Assembly: GCA_029975645.1 (NCBI GenBank)
Contig: JARKOU010000148.1
Location: 1 to 64,000 of the forward strand
Reading direction: 5' to 3'
Source of the DNA: Actinomycetales bacterium
GTDB lineage: Bacteria > Actinomycetota > Actinomycetes > Actinomycetales > JAHECE01
Length of the DNA stretch: 64,000 bases
In this document: one piece after another, positions 59,893-64,000 of the stretch
Layout: each line of letters begins with the position of its first letter
Numbering within the stretch: position 1 is the stretch's first letter
Translations under genes and position numbers: made by a program
The notes under the pieces: model-generated
Told to the model about the DNA's origin: nothing
Seen by the model: the letters and a program-made list of their open reading frames with translations, nothing else
The model's database searches: none

Positions 59893-61434
59893 ATGCTGAC
59901 CTTCATCGCCCGCCGGCTGGCGCTGGGGCTGGTGATCCTCCTGATCGCCACGTTCCTCATGTATCTGCTCGTCGATCTGGCCATCGACCCGCTCTCGGAC
60001 CTGCGCACGTCCACGGCGCCGAACAAGGCGTTCCTCATCGAGGAGCGGACCCGGCTCCTCGCCCTGGACCAGCCGGTGGTCCAGCGATACGGCACGTGGC
60101 TCGCCGGCGTCGGCGCCTGCGTGGTCGGCCAGTGCGACCTGGGGGAGGCGTGGCGCAGCGGCCAACCGGTCTCCTCGCTCGTGGCGAGTGCGCTCGCCTC
60201 GACCGTCCAACTCGTCTTCGCCTCGATCGTCATCTCGATCGTGCTGGGCGTGGCCGTCGGCATCGTGAGCGCCCTGCGGCAGTACACGTCGTTCGACTAC
60301 CTCATCACCTTCGCCTCGTTCCTCCTGTACTCGCTGCCGTCGTTCTGGGTGGCGGTGCTGCTCAAGCAATGGGGGGCGATCGGTTTCAACGACTTCCTCG
60401 AGGACCCCTACCTCTCGGCCCTGGCCCTGGTGGTGGTCAGTTCGCTCGTGGGCGTGTTCTGGATGCTCGCGGTCGGAGGGACCGCGCGAAGACGACTCCA
60501 GACGTTCGGGATGGCCGGCGGCGCCACCCTGGCGGGCCTGGTGTACCTGCAGGTCTCGGGTTGGTGGACCACGCCGAACATCGGGCCCGTCCTGCTGGCC
60601 GTCACCGGCGTCGGGATAGCGCTCGGGGTGACGGAGCTGTCCACGGGTCTGCGGAACCGGAGGTCCCTGTACTCGGCGCTGACCGCCGTCGGTCTCGGCG
60701 TCGCGCTGTACTACCCGATGCAGTACTTCTTCTACTACGTGCCCATGAACTGGGGTCTTGCCATCCTCCTCGGCCTGGTGACGATCGCCGTCGGAGTCGG
60801 CATCGGCTACGCGTGGGGCGGTCCGGACCGCCGCCAGTCGGCACGCACCGCGGCCATCGTCTCCTTCCTGGTGGCGGGGCTCATCTTCGTGGACCGCGTC
60901 ATGCAGGTCTGGCCCGAGTACTACAACTCCGCGGTGATCAAGGGCCGCCCGATCGCGACCTTCGGTGACCGGACGCCCAACCTCGGGGGGGACTTCTGGG
61001 TGCAGACGCTCGACTCGTTCACGCACCTCGTCCTGCCGACCCTGACGCTCGTCCTCATCGCCTTCGCCGGCTACACGCGGTACGCCCGCGGCAGCATGCT
61101 CGAGGTGATGAACCAGGACTACATCCGCACGGCGCGGGCCAAGGGCCTCACCGAGCGGACGGTGGTCATGCGGCACGGGTTCCGCAACTCGCTCATCCCG
61201 CTCGCCACGATCATCCCGCTGGACGTCATCACGCTGGTGGGTGGGGCGATCATCACCGAGAACATCTTCGGGAGGCCGGGGATGGGGCAGCTCTTCGTCC
61301 GCTCCCTGAACAATGCCGAGATAGAACCCGTGATGGCCTACCTCGTGATCGTCGCCGCCGCCGCGATCATCGCGAACCTCGTGGCCGACATCATCTACGC
61401 CGGCCTCGACCCACGGATCCGGGTGAACGCATGA
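59893..61434 (+). CDS. ABC transporter permease (DppB-like)
   Basis: IARRLALGLVILLIATFLMYLL; YIRTARAKGLTERTVVMRHGFRNSLIPL EAA-type loop. Confidence 0.95.
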   Translation: MLTFIARRLALGLVILLIATFLMYLLVDLAIDPLSDLRTSTAPNKAFLIEERTRLLALDQPVVQRYGTWLAGVGACVVGQCDLGEAWRSGQPVSSLVASALASTVQLVFASIVISIVLGVAVGIVSALRQYTSFDYLITFASFLLYSLPSFWVAVLLKQWGAIGFNDFLEDPYLSALALVVVSSLVGVFWMLAVGGTARRRLQTFGMAGGATLAGLVYLQVSGWWTTPNIGPVLLAVTGVGIALGVTELSTGLRNRRSLYSALTAVGLGVALYYPMQYFFYYVPMNWGLAILLGLVTIAVGVGIGYAWGGPDRRQSARTAAIVSFLVAGLIFVDRVMQVWPEYYNSAVIKGRPIATFGDRTPNLGGDFWVQTLDSFTHLVLPTLTLVLIAFAGYTRYARGSMLEVMNQDYIRTARAKGLTERTVVMRHGFRNSLIPLATIIPLDVITLVGGAIITENIFGRPGMGQLFVRSLNNAEIEPVMAYLVIVAAAAIIANLVADIIYAGLDPRIRVNA

Positions 61435-62510
61435 GTGCCACGCCACCCTCGGGCGCGAGCCGCCCGAACGACGACGAGCCCGTGCCGGAGCGCGAGGTCG
61501 AGCGCGCGGAGAACGCGATCGAGCTGAAGGAGGTCGAGGGCCTCTCGCAGGGCCAGATCGTCCGCCGTCGGTTCCTTCGGCACCGTGGCGCGATGGTCGC
61601 GATGGTCGCCGTGGCCTTCATCGTGGTCCTCGCGGCGACGTCGATCGGCTGGGGCCCCATCCCCGGCTGGTGGATCTGGGACTACACCTCGCCCCTGCCC
61701 GTGGTGAACGGTGGTGCGCCCACCCTCACGCTCCCCACCTGGCTCGGCGGTTCGGGATTCGCCCTCGGCGAGCACCCGTTCGGCCAGGACGACATCGGCC
61801 GGGACGTGTTCGCCCGGGTGATGAAGGGCACGCAGACCTCGCTGACGGTGATGGTGGTGGTCGGCCTCATCGCCACCGCCGCCGGGATCGTGGTCGGCTC
61901 GCTCGCCGGCTTCTACCGCGGCTGGATCGACAACCTCCTCATGCGGTTCACCGACCTCGTGATCACGATCCCGACCATCGTCATCGGCTCCGTGCTGGGC
62001 AAGATGGTCGGCGGCTCCAGCGCTCTGATGCTCGCGATCGCGCTCGGCCTGATCTCGTGGACGGGCCTGGCCCGGCTGGTCCGCGGCGACTTCCTGACCC
62101 TGCGCGAGCGGGAGTTCGTCGACGCCGCGCGGGTGGCCGGGGCGAGCAACCGCCGCATCGCGCTGAAGCACATGCTCCCGAATGCGATCGGCGTGATCAT
62201 CGTCAACACCACGCTGCTGATGAGCGCCGCGATCCTGCTCGAGACCGCGCTGTCCTACCTCGGGTTCGGGATCACCGCGCCGAACGTCTCGCTCGGCCAG
62301 TTGATCAGCGAGTACCAGAGCGCATTCGCCACCCGCCCGTGGCTGTTCTGGTGGCCCGGCTTCTTCATCATCGCCATCGCCCTGAGCATCAACTTCATCG
62401 GCGACGGCCTGCGCGACGCGTTCGACCCACGGCAGAAGCGGATCCCGTCACAGCGGAAGATGGACCGCGCGGCGCGGCGGCAGAGCGAGCGGGCGGGTGC
62501 ATCGGCATGA
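61431..62510 (+). CDS. ABC transporter permease (DppC-like)
   Basis: HPFGQDDIGRDVFARVMKGTQTSL; REFVDAARVAGASNRRIALKHMLPNA. Confidence 0.95.
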   Translation: MSATPPSGASRPNDDEPVPEREVERAENAIELKEVEGLSQGQIVRRRFLRHRGAMVAMVAVAFIVVLAATSIGWGPIPGWWIWDYTSPLPVVNGGAPTLTLPTWLGGSGFALGEHPFGQDDIGRDVFARVMKGTQTSLTVMVVVGLIATAAGIVVGSLAGFYRGWIDNLLMRFTDLVITIPTIVIGSVLGKMVGGSSALMLAIALGLISWTGLARLVRGDFLTLREREFVDAARVAGASNRRIALKHMLPNAIGVIIVNTTLLMSAAILLETALSYLGFGITAPNVSLGQLISEYQSAFATRPWLFWWPGFFIIAIALSINFIGDGLRDAFDPRQKRIPSQRKMDRAARRQSERAGASA

Positions 62511-62540
62511 CGCCGCCGGTCGTGACTTCCCCCGGCTGGC

Positions 62541-62628
62541 GCACCGCCGCGGCCGGGCAATCCGCCGCGGCCGGGCGTTTCCCCTCAGCCGGGCACTTCC
62601 CCTCAGCCGAGCGTTTCGCCTCAGCCGA
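62541..62628. repeat. 18-nt degenerate tandem repeat (~5 units) spanning the stop of the PH-domain gene
   Basis: Units GCAATCCGCCGCGGCCGG, GCGTTTCCCCTCAGCCGG, GCACTTCCCCTCAGCCGA, GCGTTTCGCCTCAGCCGA. Confidence 0.9.
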
Positions 62629-63175
62629 GCATCGTGCCGAGCCACACCCACGTGGCCAGCGCGACGAGCGCGGCGATCAGGCCGACGTGCCAGCGGATGG
62701 TGACGTGCACCTCCTGGAGGGTGTGCCCGGCGAGGTAGCCGGCGTCCCGCAGGGCTTCCAGGCGTTCCTCCGTTGCGCGCGCGGCGGCACCGGCCACCCC
62801 GCCCGCCGCCGGGTCGTCGCGACGCGCCGCCCATACCCCGCCGATCGGGGTCGCCCAGACCGAGACCGGGCCGTCGGTGGTCTCCAGGCGCAGGGTCCAC
62901 GTGGTGCTCACGCGCCGTACGCACGGCCAGGGCACGTGGATGGTCCGGAAGACGTTGCGGACCGTCAGGCCGCCGTCGGACACCTCGAGCTCCGGGCGCC
63001 AGAACAGGGCCCACGTCGCCGTCGCGACCAGGGCCGGCACGCCCCCGGTCCGCGCGAGTGCCGGGAGCCCGCCGTCGGCCGCGGTGAGCACCAAGGAGAG
63101 CCCGGCCACCAGCATCATCCCGCCGGCCAGGACGCGACCGAACGAGGAACGGAACGCGCGTACGGGGCCCACCAC
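62621..63175 (-). CDS. PH-domain-like membrane protein
   Basis: Two N-terminal TM segments then LEVSDGGLTVRNVFRTIHVPWPCVRRVSTTWTLRLETTDGPVSVWA; GTG start inferred. Confidence 0.7.
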   Translation of the reverse strand: MVGPVRAFRSSFGRVLAGGMMLVAGLSLVLTAADGGLPALARTGGVPALVATATWALFWRPELEVSDGGLTVRNVFRTIHVPWPCVRRVSTTWTLRLETTDGPVSVWATPIGGVWAARRDDPAAGGVAGAAARATEERLEALRDAGYLAGHTLQEVHVTIRWHVGLIAALVALATWVWLGTMLG

Positions 63176-63241
63176 GCCATGCTCGCACGGCGGGCGCCCC
63201 GCCCCGGCCCTCGCCGGAACCAGGAAGGGAACTGAGGACTC

Positions 63242-64000
63242 GTGGCCATCGACACCGCGCCGGCGGCACCCACCCCACGGGCCGACGACGGCGAGCCGAT
63301 CCTGCGGGTGCGGGAGCTGTCCGTCGACTTCTACGTGGAGGGCGAATGGTTCCCCGCCGCGATCGACGTCGAGTACGACGTCCACCCGGGCGAGGTGGTC
63401 GCCATCGTCGGGGAGTCCGGCTCGGGAAAGACGCAGTCCTCGATGTCCCTCATCGGGCTGCTGCCGGCCAACGGACGCGCGCGCGGGAGCGCCGTGCTCG
63501 GCGGGCGTGAGCTCATCGGCCTGGGACACAGCCAGTTGCGAAACGTGCGCGGCAAGGAGATCGCCGTCATCTTCCAGGAGCCCATGACGGCCCTGAACCC
63601 CGTCTACACGGTTGGCTTCCAGATCGTCGAGACCCTGCGCGCGCACCTCGACCTCGGACCCGCCGCGGCCAAGGAGCGGGCCATCGATCTGCTGCGCATG
63701 GTGGAGATCCCCGAGCCCGAGCGGCGCTTCAACTCCTACCCGCACCAGCTCTCCGGCGGTCAGCGCCAGCGCGCGATGATCGCGCAGTCGCTCGCCTGCG
63801 ACCCGAAGCTGCTGATCGCGGACGAGCCGACGACGGCGCTGGACGTCACCGTGCAGGCGGAGATCCTTGCGCTCCTGCACGACCTGCGCACCCGGATCTC
63901 CTCCGGCATCGTGCTCATCACGCACGACATGGGGATCGTGGCCGACATGGCCGACCGCATCCTCGTGATGAAGGACGGCCGCGTGGTCGAGCGGGGCACG
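63242..64000 (+). CDS. Peptide ABC transporter ATP-binding protein (truncated by window end)
   Basis: [52 protein letters not shown]; open to end of window. Confidence 0.95.
   Translation, partial: MAIDTAPAAPTPRADDGEPILRVRELSVDFYVEGEWFPAAIDVEYDVHPGEVVAIVGESGSGKTQSSMSLIGLLPANGRARGSAVLGGRELIGLGHSQLRNVRGKEIAVIFQEPMTALNPVYTVGFQIVETLRAHLDLGPAAAKERAIDLLRMVEIPEPERRFNSYPHQLSGGQRQRAMIAQSLACDPKLLIADEPTTALDVTVQAEILALLHDLRTRISSGIVLITHDMGIVADMADRILVMKDGRVVERGT

Overview
This is a 64 kb window of a very high-GC actinobacterial chromosome (gene content suggests a Micrococcales/Cellulomonas-like lineage; inferred, not searched). Most of it is ordinary housekeeping: focA-like transporter, BI-1/YccA, FKBP PPIase, msrA, threonine ammonia-lyase, greA, PPK2, hemolysin III, uppS, PIN-PhoH, beta-carbonic anhydrase, fructokinase-like, xseA/xseB, ispH, rmuC, ychF, MFS, acyltransferase, NUDIX, SPFH, GerMN/Gmad2 lipoprotein, TetR, LtrA, ABC-2 exporter, LuxR, FAD oxidase, ClC, CorA, glgX, CDF, a two-component system, and a peptide ABC transporter that runs off the right edge. 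The stand-out accessory locus is a co-directional cluster of about 12.7 kb (34734-47446) encoding a compact contractile injection system: sheath, tube, LysM-type tube/spike adaptor, VgrG-like spike, PAAR-like tip, gp25, baseplate J and a gpI-like protein. No AAA+ ATPase, classical tape measure, fibre or phage head gene is recognisable. Two features are notable. The baseplate-J protein carries a large C-terminal beta-propeller-like domain. Downstream, two paralogous proteins share an N-terminal domain plus one TM helix, with different C-terminal modules (META versus YVTN propeller), followed by a third single-TM protein. Inside the locus, a Pro/Ala-rich ORF carries three in-frame copies of a 66-nt palindrome that also occurs as an intergenic hairpin at 12318-12383. 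Other observations: several further dispersed palindromic families, some forming CDS 3' ends; recurrent short tandem duplications at stop codons; a class-I tRNA with a UAA anticodon; and a double palindromic operator upstream of the hemolysin III gene. All assignments come from reading the translations and DNA by eye; no database search was run.
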